Shown piece after piece: positions 5,981 to 13,699 of a DNA stretch of 16,871 nucleotides. Position 1 is the stretch's first letter, and each line of letters begins with the position of its first letter. Position numbers and translations under genes: made by a program. The stretch comes from CAZYSK01 sp964649415 (lineage in GTDB: Bacteria; Chloroflexota; Anaerolineae; B4-G1), in contig CAZYSK010000106.1 of the NCBI GenBank assembly GCA_964649415.1, forward strand, positions 1 through 16,871, read 5' to 3'. A model generated the notes under the pieces. The model saw only the letters and a program-made list of their open reading frames with translations, had not been told where the DNA came from and ran no database searches.

Positions 5981-8900
5981 CTTCCGCGTCCGGTTTCCTG
6001 GCTTCCAGTCTCATCCCCAATTGTGAGAAGAGCGCCTGGGCCTCCTGCCACATCGCCTCCCCATAGCCCTTGTCCCCTTCTTGCATCTCGTATCGCGCGT
6101 ACGCCTGCAACGTGTGCGCCCGTTCGCCCTCGGCCCCGACGTCGGCGAAAGCCTGCACACTCTCGGCGAAACAGGCCGCCGCCTTGTACGTCTTGTCGTT
6201 GACGACAAGGGGTCTCTCCGTTCGAGCCACGATCGTCCCCAGCGTGCGCCACGCGCGGCCAATGAGAATCGGTGCACCTACTCGCCGTCCCAGGTCCAGC
6301 GCTCGTCGCGCGGCCACAATGGCCTCCTCTAGCTTGCCTTGCCCGAGACAGGCCTCCGCCAGGAAGCGATATGTGTCTGAAAGCCAGCCGCCTTGACCAG
6401 CGATCTCAGCCCAACCGATGGTCCGCCGCAGGTCATACTCAGCGACGTGATACTCACCTAATCTGACCCGTGCCCCGCCCAGGTTGCTGAGGAACGCCAT
6501 CTCCGCGTTCCGATTCCCGGTTTCGTACGCGATCTTGAGTGCCTCCTGGCCCAGGGCGACAGCAGCGCGGTAATCGCCACGCAGTCGAGCGTGCTCGCCG
6601 AGGCGATTCAGCATCGCCCCGATTCTCTCACGGTCACCCAACTCTTGATACAGCGTCACGGCCCGCGCGTTGTAGTGGGCGGCATCCCCAGTGTGCCCAA
6701 GCATGCTATGCACGCCACCGAGGAGGTTCAGGCTATCCGCCATCCCGCGGCGGGCTCCCATCTCGGCGCTGAGCGCTAACGCTTGCTCGCCCAGCGCCAG
6801 CGCCGACGCTGTGTCTCCCAGCCTGTAGAATCCCCAGCCCCTCCTGAAAAGCGCCTGCACCAACTCCACGTTCCCCGCAGCGCCCGCTTCCCGTGCGATC
6901 TGTTCCCCTCGTCCAGCGCTCGCCAGCGCAGCCAGATAGTCGCCTTGAGCATCCTGTGCCCGTGACAGCGCATTCCAGGCGCGTGCCTGCGCCACTGCAT
7001 CACCGGCGGTCTCTGCCGCCGCCTGCATGGACATGTAAGCCTCGGACGTGTCCGCATACCGGGCCTGCCACAGGAGCATCTCACCCAGTCCTTCGTACAG
7101 GGGTATCTGCTGTACTGCGTGGCTCTCTGTGGTCTCGAAGACCTCTGAGGGTTCGTCCAGCAACAGGGCCAGCGCTTTCTGATAGTAGGCGATGGCTGCC
7201 TCGGGGGCATAGGTATTGCGGGCCTGTCGTCCGGCCTGGCCGTACCACTCAGCGGACTGGATGGCTTGTCCTGCGCGCTCGTAGTGTTCCCCAACCAGGC
7301 CTGCGTACTCGCCCACCCGCTCGCCGCTGCGCTCGAGCAACCAGGCCGCCACCTGCGCGTGATACGTCCGGCGCAGTCGTTTCAGCACGCTCTCATAGGT
7401 GACGTCGCGCAGGATAGCGTGCTTGAACACGTACTCCTGCTCCCCGGCGAACGCGGACTCGTCGCGCCGAAAGATCAGCTCCTTGCTGCGCAATGATTGC
7501 AGGGCCGCGTGAACCTCCCGCTGGCCCATTGGCACGGCCGTGGATTCGCAGATCCGTTCCACCGCTCCGCTCCAGAACGCCTGTCCCACCACCGAGGCCC
7601 GCTGCAGCACCTTGCGCTCGCCCGGTTGCAGTCGATCCAGGCGCGCCTGAAGCACCTCGACCATCGTCGGTGGCACCCGTAGGCCGGTCAATCGCTCTGG
7701 CCGTATCCACCACTGTTCCGGGCCCTTGACGATGACGCCGTCCTCAATCAGAACTTTGATGAGTTCTTCGACGTGAAACGGGTTTCCCTCTACCCGGCTC
7801 ACGATCAAGTCCCGCAGATCAGGCGGAATCGTATCCACTTTGCGCAGGATCTCCACGACCAACTGGCGACAGTGCTCGTCCGAAAGCGGGTGCAACTCCA
7901 GGCGCGCGTGCGTCGGCTGTCGTTGGCCCCACGACGGACGGCGCTCCAGGAGGGAGGGGCGAGTCAGACAGATGATCAGGAGGGGCATATGGAAGCATTC
8001 CCGGGCCACGTGTTCGATCAACTCCAGTGATCCTTCGCTGGCCCAGTGGACATCCTCCAAGAAGACAAGCGCTGGGCCACGCTGCGTCACCGCGCCCAGG
8101 AACTGGGTGACGTAATAGAAGGCGCGGTCCCGGATCTGCCGCGCGTCGTCGAGAATACCCCCCAGGTAAGGGCTGGCAGAGAAATCGAATCCCATCAGAT
8201 GGCCGATGAAGTGGGCTTTCTCGATCCCACCTGGCCCCATGAACTCGGCGATACCATGTTCCAGCTTCTCCCGTGCGGCGCTAGCTGGATCGTTGTCCTG
8301 AATCTCGAAGCGGAAGGAGAAGAGGTCGCGGAAGAGGAAGTACGGCAGGTGGCTCATCCGTTCGTCGGCCCGTCCCTTGAAATAGTGGATCCTCTCCAAC
8401 AACAGCGCGACCCAGTTGTCGAACTCATACAGCAAGCGGGACTTGCCCACGCCTGCCTCACCCATGATCGTGATGATCTGCGCCTGCCTCTCCTTCATCG
8501 CCGTGCGCAAGGCCTCCTGCAGCCGGGCCAACTCCGCCTCACGCCCAACCATTCGAGTCTCGATGCCCTCCACGCCCCGGCTGGCGAGACGGAAAGCACG
8601 CGGCCTGGCCCGCAGCACCAGGTAGATCGGAACGGGTTCGGTCTTGCCCTTAACGCTGATCGGCTCCATCATCCACACGCTGAACACGCCGCGCACGTGG
8701 CGGTACGTATCGTGCGAGATGAGGACACCTCCCACTGGCGCAGCCTCCTGCAATCGCCTGGCCAGATTGACCGTGTCTCCCATTGCCGTGTATTCGCCGG
8801 TCGTCCCGACCGCGCCGAGCAACACGGGTCCGGTGTGGATTCCGATCCGAATCTGGAGAGGCGGTATGCTGCCGGTGCCCGCCCGTACAGAGGCGTTCTG

Positions 8901-9323
8901 CGCGCCTGCCGCGCCGGTGAACTCGCGCACCTCCGCCTGCATCGCCAGCGCGGCCCGGATCGCCTGCTCCGGATCGCGCTCGTGCGCCGTGGGTGCGCCA
9001 AAGAGGGCCATCACGCCATCGCCCATGTGTTTGTCAATCGTGCCGTTGTGAGCGAGGATCAGCTTGTCCAGGTGCGCCCATAGCACGTTCATGGTATCGC
9101 GCAGCTCTTCGGGGTCCATGGTCTCGGACATGGCCGTGAAGCCCGAGACGTCGGCGAAGAGGACCGTGACCAGCTTGCGTTCCTCAACGGCGCGCTGCAC
9201 TTCCAGTGCGGCTAGCTTCTCGCGCGCGGCGGCCAGCATCGTGTCCACCACCCGGTCACCCAGGATCGTGCGTTGTGCCTCCAGCGCCGGGATTGCCTGT
9301 TCTAGCGCTTCACGCTCGCTCAT
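5961..9323 (-). CDS. Class III nucleotide cyclase with AAA ATPase and TPR repeats
   Basis: The 1120-residue protein has a cyclase domain at about 48-235, a P-loop ATPase at about 255-600, and helical TPR-like repeats from about 690 to 1100. Metal-binding Asp are D58 (in FADVSGFT) and D102 (in HMGDG). K98 and T179 occupy the purine-selecting positions, and N186 and R190 the transition-state positions, so all catalytic residues seem present. The Lys/Thr pair marks class IIIb, a group that includes bicarbonate-responsive adenylyl cyclases. Walker A is GEAGVGKS (288-295) and Walker B lies in ALVFLEDVHWA. The layout recalls soluble adenylyl cyclase. The start at 9323 has GGAGAA upstream and lies 12 bases after the radical SAM stop. 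No membrane segment is seen. It is probably a cytosolic signal integrator making cAMP; what it senses is not visible. Confidence 0.9.
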   Translation of the reverse strand: MSEREALEQAIPALEAQRTILGDRVVDTMLAAAREKLAALEVQRAVEERKLVTVLFADVSGFTAMSETMDPEELRDTMNVLWAHLDKLILAHNGTIDKHMGDGVMALFGAPTAHERDPEQAIRAALAMQAEVREFTGAAGAQNASVRAGTGSIPPLQIRIGIHTGPVLLGAVGTTGEYTAMGDTVNLARRLQEAAPVGGVLISHDTYRHVRGVFSVWMMEPISVKGKTEPVPIYLVLRARPRAFRLASRGVEGIETRMVGREAELARLQEALRTAMKERQAQIITIMGEAGVGKSRLLYEFDNWVALLLERIHYFKGRADERMSHLPYFLFRDLFSFRFEIQDNDPASAAREKLEHGIAEFMGPGGIEKAHFIGHLMGFDFSASPYLGGILDDARQIRDRAFYYVTQFLGAVTQRGPALVFLEDVHWASEGSLELIEHVARECFHMPLLIICLTRPSLLERRPSWGQRQPTHARLELHPLSDEHCRQLVVEILRKVDTIPPDLRDLIVSRVEGNPFHVEELIKVLIEDGVIVKGPEQWWIRPERLTGLRVPPTMVEVLQARLDRLQPGERKVLQRASVVGQAFWSGAVERICESTAVPMGQREVHAALQSLRSKELIFRRDESAFAGEQEYVFKHAILRDVTYESVLKRLRRTYHAQVAAWLLERSGERVGEYAGLVGEHYERAGQAIQSAEWYGQAGRQARNTYAPEAAIAYYQKALALLLDEPSEVFETTESHAVQQIPLYEGLGEMLLWQARYADTSEAYMSMQAAAETAGDAVAQARAWNALSRAQDAQGDYLAALASAGRGEQIAREAGAAGNVELVQALFRRGWGFYRLGDTASALALGEQALALSAEMGARRGMADSLNLLGGVHSMLGHTGDAAHYNARAVTLYQELGDRERIGAMLNRLGEHARLRGDYRAAVALGQEALKIAYETGNRNAEMAFLSNLGGARVRLGEYHVAEYDLRRTIGWAEIAGQGGWLSDTYRFLAEACLGQGKLEEAIVAARRALDLGRRVGAPILIGRAWRTLGTIVARTERPLVVNDKTYKAAACFAESVQAFADVGAEGERAHTLQAYARYEMQEGDKGYGEAMWQEAQALFSQLGMRLEARKPDAEDGGDET

Positions 9324-9335
9324 AGTCTTCTCCGT

Positions 9336-10655
9336 CTACTGATCCGGCGGGCCTGGCGGCACGCTCACCGGCTGTCCGGCAGGCTCCCCGGGCCACCAGA
9401 CGCCGGGGATAGGCTCGCCGCAATGCGCGCACGCCCCGCCCTCCAGGTTGTACTCTGACACAGAGAAACCCTGGCGTGCGATGAGCATCCGCCCACACGA
9501 GGGACAATACGTGTTGTTGCCCGTGTGACCCGGGACGTTGCCCACGTAGACGAAGCGCACGCCTTCCTCCAGCGCGATCTCCTGTGCCTGTTCCAACGTC
9601 TCGACCGGGGTCGGGGGCAGGTTGGCCAGTTTGTACATCGGGCCGAAGCGGCTGAAGTGAAGCGGAACGTTCGGGCTGATGTCCCGCGCCACCCACCGGG
9701 CCAGCGCCCGCAGTTGCTCCAGGCTGTCGTTGAGCGTCGGCACAACCAGGTTGACGATCTCAAGGTGGGTCCCACTCTCGTAGATCGTGCGGATCGTGTC
9801 CAGCACCGGCCTCAGCTCACCGCCGCATATCTCCTGATAGAAGCCTTCGTCGTACCCTTTCAGGTCGATCTTGATCGCGTCCACCACGTGGCACAGTTCC
9901 CGCAGGGGCTCGGGGTTGATGAACCCGGCGGAGATGACGACGTTGCGCAGCCCTGCATCCCGGGCCAACTCTGCGGTTGCCAGCATGTATTCGTAGAAGG
10001 CCGTCGGCTCCGTGTAGGTATAGGCGATCACCGGCGCGTTGTATTGCTTGGCCTGATAGACCACGTCCTCAGGCGGAAGGTCGAAGTTCCGCGTCTGTTC
10101 GGGCGGTACCTGGGAGATGGACCAGTTCTGGCAGTACAGGCAGCGCAGGTTGCACCCGGCGGTTGCCAGGGAGAAAGCAGCGGCGGTGGGGAGGAAGTGA
10201 TAGAAGGGCTTCTTCTCGATAGGATCCACGTGTACGGCGCAGGGATTGCCGTAGACCATCGAGTAGAGCCTGCCGCCCCGGTTCTCGCGCACCCGGCAAA
10301 TGCCTCGCTCGCCGTCGGCGATGATACAGCGGTGCGGGCACAGGTTGCACTGGACGTAGTTGCCGGTGTGTGGGGTGTGGCAATAGGACACGGGCAGCGC
10401 TTCCTCCGTGGTGCCGTGGCACGCAGCGCAGTCGAGCGCCCCCTCGCCGGAGAAGGACGCGTAGTAACGTGCCTCAACTGCCCAGCGGCTGGGTGGCGCG
10501 GATTGTTCCAATCCGTTGTCGCCCCCAGCCTCGCGCGCGCCCTCGGGTGGACGCTCCCACCAGCGGCTGCCCGAGAGCCCCGCAGCAGCACCTAGCCCGC
10601 AGGCGGCCAAGGCCCCTCCCCCAAGCAGGAACTGCCGTCGCGTGATTCTACTCAT
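9336..10655 (-). CDS. AmmeMemoRadiSam radical SAM enzyme with Tat/lipoprotein-like leader
   Basis: The 439-residue protein has the radical SAM cluster C168-x3-C172-x2-C175 in GCNLRCLYCQN. The family's N-terminal cysteine motif (CNLCPHRC at 103-110, C120) and the DPIEKKPFYHFLP stretch precede it. A C-terminal zinc-ribbon-like pair, CPSC and CAHC, follows. Related enzymes include pyruvate formate-lyase activases. Unusual features are TRRQFL at 5-10 followed by a hydrophobic run and LAAC (16-19), which together look like a Tat lipoprotein signal, and CAACH (76-80), a CxxCH heme c-type motif. The start at 10655 follows GGGGAGA; a GTG 15 bases further upstream is possible but would put extra residues before the leader. 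The linker at residues 47-53 is encoded by a palindrome. It precedes the cyclase and MEMO-AMMECR1 genes. The reaction is unknown. Confidence 0.88.
   Translation of the reverse strand: MSRITRRQFLLGGGALAACGLGAAAGLSGSRWWERPPEGAREAGGDNGLEQSAPPSRWAVEARYYASFSGEGALDCAACHGTTEEALPVSYCHTPHTGNYVQCNLCPHRCIIADGERGICRVRENRGGRLYSMVYGNPCAVHVDPIEKKPFYHFLPTAAAFSLATAGCNLRCLYCQNWSISQVPPEQTRNFDLPPEDVVYQAKQYNAPVIAYTYTEPTAFYEYMLATAELARDAGLRNVVISAGFINPEPLRELCHVVDAIKIDLKGYDEGFYQEICGGELRPVLDTIRTIYESGTHLEIVNLVVPTLNDSLEQLRALARWVARDISPNVPLHFSRFGPMYKLANLPPTPVETLEQAQEIALEEGVRFVYVGNVPGHTGNNTYCPSCGRMLIARQGFSVSEYNLEGGACAHCGEPIPGVWWPGEPAGQPVSVPPGPPDQ
10499..10515. repeat. Short palindrome CGGATTG-TTC-CAATCCG, inside a CDS
   Basis: Perfect 7-bp arms. 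It shares about 21 bases with the right arm region of the palindrome at 4267-4301. It is translated as part of NGLEQSAPP in the linker between the leader and the catalytic domain of the radical SAM protein. Confidence 0.65.
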
Positions 10656-10685
10656 GCCGGATCTCCCCACTCCGGTCCCACCAGG

Positions 10686-11315
10686 CTAACTGGCCCATAG
10701 CCCGCCGGTTGCTGCCAGCCAATCGGCTATTCTGTCGGCTGCTCCCGGCACGTCGCTGTCCGATATGTCCAGTTCCAGCGTGGGCAGGATGGACTCACTC
10801 ACCAGCCGGCGCAGGAGGCCCTGCTCCTCGATGAACACCTGGAGATCGTCGTATTGCGCCGGGTTGCCCGAGACCTTAAGCCGCTCTGCACGGGCTGCCT
10901 CGAAGGATTGCGGTGTGCGCGCACAGAAAACCAGGTGAAAGCCGAGCGCTGCCAGCCGCTCCTCGAGCCAGTGGAACTCGTGGTCCTTGCCCCGGGCCTG
11001 TAGCTGATAGGCGCGCGTGGATATGTGAAAGCGGTCCACAATCCACGAATAATAGCGCAGAAGCTCGAAGAGGCGCACCCAGGTTCTGTAGGTCTCCATC
11101 GCGCGCGCTTCCTCGTCAGGTGCGAAGTTGATCAGCCCGCGTCCCCACGGGAAGTTCGTGAAACCGCACCACTCCGCGGAGATGATGGGAGAATGGTAGC
11201 GATACTTCCGAGGGCCGACAATGCGGGGATGCTCGTTCAAGGCAAAAGCGATCTCTGTCTTGAGCGTCAGCCGCGTACCCTCAAGTATGATCTTCGGGCA
11301 TAGCTTGGAAGTCAT
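10686..11315 (-). CDS. P-loop kinase-like protein (dNK/thymidylate kinase type), degenerate
   Basis: The 209-residue protein begins IILEGTRLTLKTEIA, which sits where nucleoside and thymidylate kinases have their P-loop, but the Gly before the Lys is Leu (G13...L18-K19-T20). Other parts suit that fold: DRFHIS (like the DR[FY] motif), a LEERLAALGFHLVF strand, an AR.ERL lid-like stretch, and a C-terminal LELDISDSD strand plus amphipathic helix. The altered loop may lower or abolish phosphate binding. The ribosome site before the ATG at 11315 is weak. The gene ends 30 bases before the radical SAM start, so it may be co-transcribed. A role as a nucleoside or small-molecule kinase is possible but unproven. 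Confidence 0.6.
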   Translation of the reverse strand: MTSKLCPKIILEGTRLTLKTEIAFALNEHPRIVGPRKYRYHSPIISAEWCGFTNFPWGRGLINFAPDEEARAMETYRTWVRLFELLRYYSWIVDRFHISTRAYQLQARGKDHEFHWLEERLAALGFHLVFCARTPQSFEAARAERLKVSGNPAQYDDLQVFIEEQGLLRRLVSESILPTLELDISDSDVPGAADRIADWLAATGGLWAS

Positions 11316-11408
11316 GCCTGAGTTTCACTTTCTGCCGGGCGCTGGGTCGCCTGCCGGCCTCTAGACGAGATGTACAGGGCGGCGCGCGGAGCGGCGCACA
11401 GAGCGGGT
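11316..11408. other. Short gap between ccsA and kinase-like gene
   Basis: This 93-base spacer holds a weak TCTAGAGG string (about 11360-11367, minus-strand reading) like the AGAGGGAAGC-type repeats, and GC-rich sequence. I see no promoter or terminator in it. Confidence 0.4.
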
Positions 11409-12359
11409 TTAGAAGCCATGCAGGCTCTCCAGTCGGACCGTGCGCACCAGCCAGGGGACCCCGGCGAAGGTGAAAAGCACGATTCCGAAACCGGCGACGG
11501 CGAGCGCGGCCAGTCGCCGGCCACGCCAGCGACGCCGCGGACGCAGGTGCAGGATCAAGAGGTAGAACAGCCAGGTCACCAGTGCCCAGGCTTCCTTGGG
11601 GTCCCAGCCCCAATAGCGCCCCCAGGTGTTCTGTGCCCAGATTGCGCCGGTGAGGATGCCCAGCGTCAGCCAGGGGAAACCCAGTGCTATCGCCCGGTCT
11701 ATCATGCGCTCGATCTCCGCGCCAGGCACTCCGGCGGACCGTCGAAACCAGGTCTTTGGCGATGTACCATCGCATGGAAAACCTGGTTTCTCAGACGGCA
11801 CTCCGGCAGACCTGCGTGCCTCACTACGAACGGACGGCACTCCGGCAGACCTACGTGCCTCACTACGAACAGAGACCACGCGCATCAGCCCCAACCCGGC
11901 CGCCACGCCAAACGCCCCGTAGCCCAGCATCGCGGTCAGCACGTGCACCTGTAGCCACACCGAGCGCAGCGCCGGAACGAGCGGGGCGATTGCCCGCTGC
12001 TCTGCAGGACGCGTGACGGCGTAGGTCGCCACGAGCAGCGCGATGGCCAGCACGAATGGGCTGCTCTGCTTCCCTCCGCGTTCGACGGGGCGCGCGCGAG
12101 TCGACGGCCAACTGGCCTCGAACAGGAGGTCGATGGCGAGGATGGCCCAGGTCAGGCAGAGGGCGAACTCGTAGCGATTGGCGAGCGGCCAGTGGCCTGC
12201 TTTCAGTCCACGGACCACCAGCCCGGCGGTCAGCGTCCCCCACGCGATGACCCGTGCACCCGTTGCCAGCCACCATACCCACGACCTGCGCGTAGCCCAT
12301 AGGGCTGCGCACACGAGCGCGGCTGCCCACAGCAGCGCATAGGCCAGTCCGATCAGCAT
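11409..12359 (-). CDS. ccsA: Cytochrome c biogenesis protein CcsA
   Basis: This is the system II cytochrome c maturation membrane protein that, with ResB/Ccs1, carries heme across the membrane and attaches it to apocytochrome CxxCH motifs. Landmarks are GHWPLANRYEF (55-65), a HV..MLGYGAF segment with H139, and the tryptophan-rich GRYWGWDPKEAWAL stretch (248-260), followed by FGIVLFTFAGVPWL and a terminal LHGF. Several membrane helices span the 316 residues. The start at 12359 has GAGGAA upstream and lies 9 bases after the resB stop. Residues about 163-213 are additional: two 13-residue copies of SVRSEARRSAGVP, a KPGF...KTWF palindrome product and a partial third copy. They fall before the helix leading to the WGWD loop. 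Residues 92-101 are also repeat-like. The conserved core looks intact, so the gene may still work. Confidence 0.9.
   Translation of the reverse strand: MLIGLAYALLWAAALVCAALWATRRSWVWWLATGARVIAWGTLTAGLVVRGLKAGHWPLANRYEFALCLTWAILAIDLLFEASWPSTRARPVERGGKQSSPFVLAIALLVATYAVTRPAEQRAIAPLVPALRSVWLQVHVLTAMLGYGAFGVAAGLGLMRVVSVRSEARRSAGVPSVRSEARRSAGVPSEKPGFPCDGTSPKTWFRRSAGVPGAEIERMIDRAIALGFPWLTLGILTGAIWAQNTWGRYWGWDPKEAWALVTWLFYLLILHLRPRRRWRGRRLAALAVAGFGIVLFTFAGVPWLVRTVRLESLHGF
11744..11790. repeat. Palindromic element copy B (KPG...KTWF), in frame in ccsA
   Basis: The 47-bp element has perfect 9-bp ends, GAAACCAGG (11744-11752) and CCTGGTTTC (11782-11790). Its interior (CCATCGCATGG, CTTTGGCGATG) matches copy A in reverse. 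The coding strand gives KPGF, a short spacer, then KTWF (residues 191-205). Confidence 0.85.
11796..11873. repeat. Two tandem 39-bp repeats in ccsA
   Basis: The units at 11796-11834 and 11835-11873 match at 37 of 39 bases. A partial third copy, GGCACTCCGGCGGACC, is at 11726-11741, on the other side of palindrome copy B. Each full unit encodes SVRSEARRSAGVP, so the frame is kept. Confidence 0.9.
12060..12088 (-). repeat. AGAGGGAAGC-type repeat, diverged copy in ccsA
   Basis: The minus strand reads CGGAGGGAAGCAGAGCAGC after GTCGAACG, similar to the copy at 13046-13070. It encodes VERGGKQSS (residues 92-100) in a loop of CcsA. Confidence 0.4.
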
Positions 12360-12368
12360 GTCCGTTCC

Positions 12369-13550
12369 TCAACCTCGGAATCCGATCACGCGGCTGAGTT
12401 CCTCCACCAGCGCCTCGAACTCGCGCCCGAAGTCATACGCCCGCCTGTCGGCCCGCCCGGCCAACCGCAGCACGCCGCCTTCCCGTTCAACACGCGCGTG
12501 AACCCAGCAGTGTGGGAAATTGAAGCTCACCGTCATCCCCAAGAGCAGCATGAACCCCGCCGAGATAACCAGGCCATAGCCGGGGTCGTGAACCGCCAGG
12601 AGCGTCACGGTGGCCCCATCGTCCTGCGTCTCGTAGCTTTGCAAGTGTAGCCTGACCGGGCCGCAGGCCAGCGGTTCGCCGACCCCCACAGGACCGCGCG
12701 CCACCTCCCGTCCCCCGGCCACGACGCTCACGTCCGCCTGGCAACCCGCGACGCTGCCGTCGGGATAGCGTGTCACCGTGAACGCCTCGTTGCGCACCGC
12801 GAGCCTGCTCTCGTGCCCGATCTCGACCGTCTCACCGTGCGCGATGGTGACCTGCTCCCGCCAGCCGTACGCGCTGCTCAGCACTGCCCCCAATAGAATG
12901 AGCAGCAGGCCCAGGTGGGTCACGAGCGTCGCCAGGGGCGTCAGGCGGTTGCGATCCGCCCGCAGGTAGCACGCATCCGCCGCCGCAGTGGCGCGCACGC
13001 GGAAGCCCCGGCGCTCCAGGTGGTCGCGGAGAAGTTGAGGAAGGGGCCGCCTTGCTTCCCTCTGGATTGGAAGGGCGTCTTCTTCTCCTCGAGGAGCGGG
13101 GAGACGCTCCAGCGTGGCGGTGTGGGGTGCGCGCTCCAGCGCGACGTCGGAACAGCGCACCGGCCGGCGAAACACCCGCCGCCAAAGACCTTGCCACCGG
13201 TTGAGCGTGCACACCAACGTGGCGGTCGCCAGCGACGCGAGCACGGTCAGGAAGATCGGGGAACGGAACCAGCGAAACGCGCCGCTCGCCCGCAGCGGGT
13301 CCGCCAGTGCCCCGTAGCGAGTCCGCACCAGCGCCTCCCAGCGCAGCAGACGCTCGGGGTCGGCCGCGACAAGCGGCGAAAGCTGTGGGACACACGAACC
13401 CAGGGCAATCAGCACCAGGAAGGCCAGGATCAGGGCGGCTGCCAGGTCCATCCGCCCCAGAAAGCGCCACACCGTCCGCCACTTCGGCGCTCGATGCCGC
13501 GGATTGGAGCGATCCACAGGCTCCGGGGTTTGGTTTTCCTCATCCGCCAT
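12369..13550 (-). CDS. resB: Cytochrome c biogenesis protein ResB/Ccs1
   Basis: The 393-residue protein is the partner of CcsA in system II cytochrome c maturation. It has the ResB layout: membrane helices near 28-52 and 93-115, a soluble stretch, a helix at about 206-224 (LATLVTHLGLLLILLGAVL), a large extracytoplasmic domain, and a last helix at about 318-338 followed by FNFPHCW. Family members use conserved His in helices as heme ligands; H213 in the VTHLG stretch is a candidate. The start at 13550 has GGGGAG about 10 bases upstream. Residues 6-20 and about 156-170 (the QREARRP stretch) are encoded by repeat copies. The gene lies 9 bases before ccsA, so the two are almost certainly co-transcribed. 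Confidence 0.9.
   Translation of the reverse strand: MADEENQTPEPVDRSNPRHRAPKWRTVWRFLGRMDLAAALILAFLVLIALGSCVPQLSPLVAADPERLLRWEALVRTRYGALADPLRASGAFRWFRSPIFLTVLASLATATLVCTLNRWQGLWRRVFRRPVRCSDVALERAPHTATLERLPAPRGEEDALPIQREARRPLPQLLRDHLERRGFRVRATAAADACYLRADRNRLTPLATLVTHLGLLLILLGAVLSSAYGWREQVTIAHGETVEIGHESRLAVRNEAFTVTRYPDGSVAGCQADVSVVAGGREVARGPVGVGEPLACGPVRLHLQSYETQDDGATVTLLAVHDPGYGLVISAGFMLLLGMTVSFNFPHCWVHARVEREGGVLRLAGRADRRAYDFGREFEALVEELSRVIGFRG
13046..13070 (-). repeat. AGAGGGAAGC-type repeat copy in resB
   Basis: The minus strand reads CCAATCCAGAGGGAAGCAAG followed by GCGGC. It is translated as PIQREARRP in a soluble loop of ResB. The same DNA unit gives EGSEA in one reading frame and REARR or RGEQG in the others, depending on the gene. 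Confidence 0.65.
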
Positions 13551-13699
13551 CCGAGTCCGCTCCCCCGCACCAATTTACCAACCTACCAGTCTACCAACCT
13601 ACCACGGTCCCAGCCAGTGCGGATTGTTCGAGTCCGTGCACACAAGCCTCTCCAGGAGTGCGTCAGACAGATGTGGGTTGAGGCGGATTGGAGCGATAA
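13551..13699. other. Repeat-filled gap between moeA and resB
   Basis: The 149 bases hold two decayed CGGATTG-type palindromes (13620-13636 and 13684-13697) and a run of octamers (13569-13604). A third relative of the palindrome lies just inside resB at 13500-13515. I see no convincing promoter; resB may depend on readthrough from moeA or on a promoter hidden here. Confidence 0.5.
13569..13604. repeat. Octamer tandem repeat TGGTAGGT
   Basis: On the minus strand, four and a half 8-base units follow each other: TGGTAGGT, TGGTAGAC, TGGTAGGT, TGGTAAAT, TGGT. It lies about 20 bases upstream of the resB start and its ribosome binding site. Confidence 0.75.

Noticed and set aside
8046..10595. Long plus-strand open frames at 8046-9083 and 9525-10595
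   Set aside because: They mirror the cyclase-ATPase and radical SAM genes, whose motifs are unmistakable on the minus strand, and show no recognisable domain.
11796..11873. Possible CRISPR array in ccsA
   Set aside because: There are only two full 39-bp units, directly adjacent with no spacers, translated in frame, and no cas genes are present.
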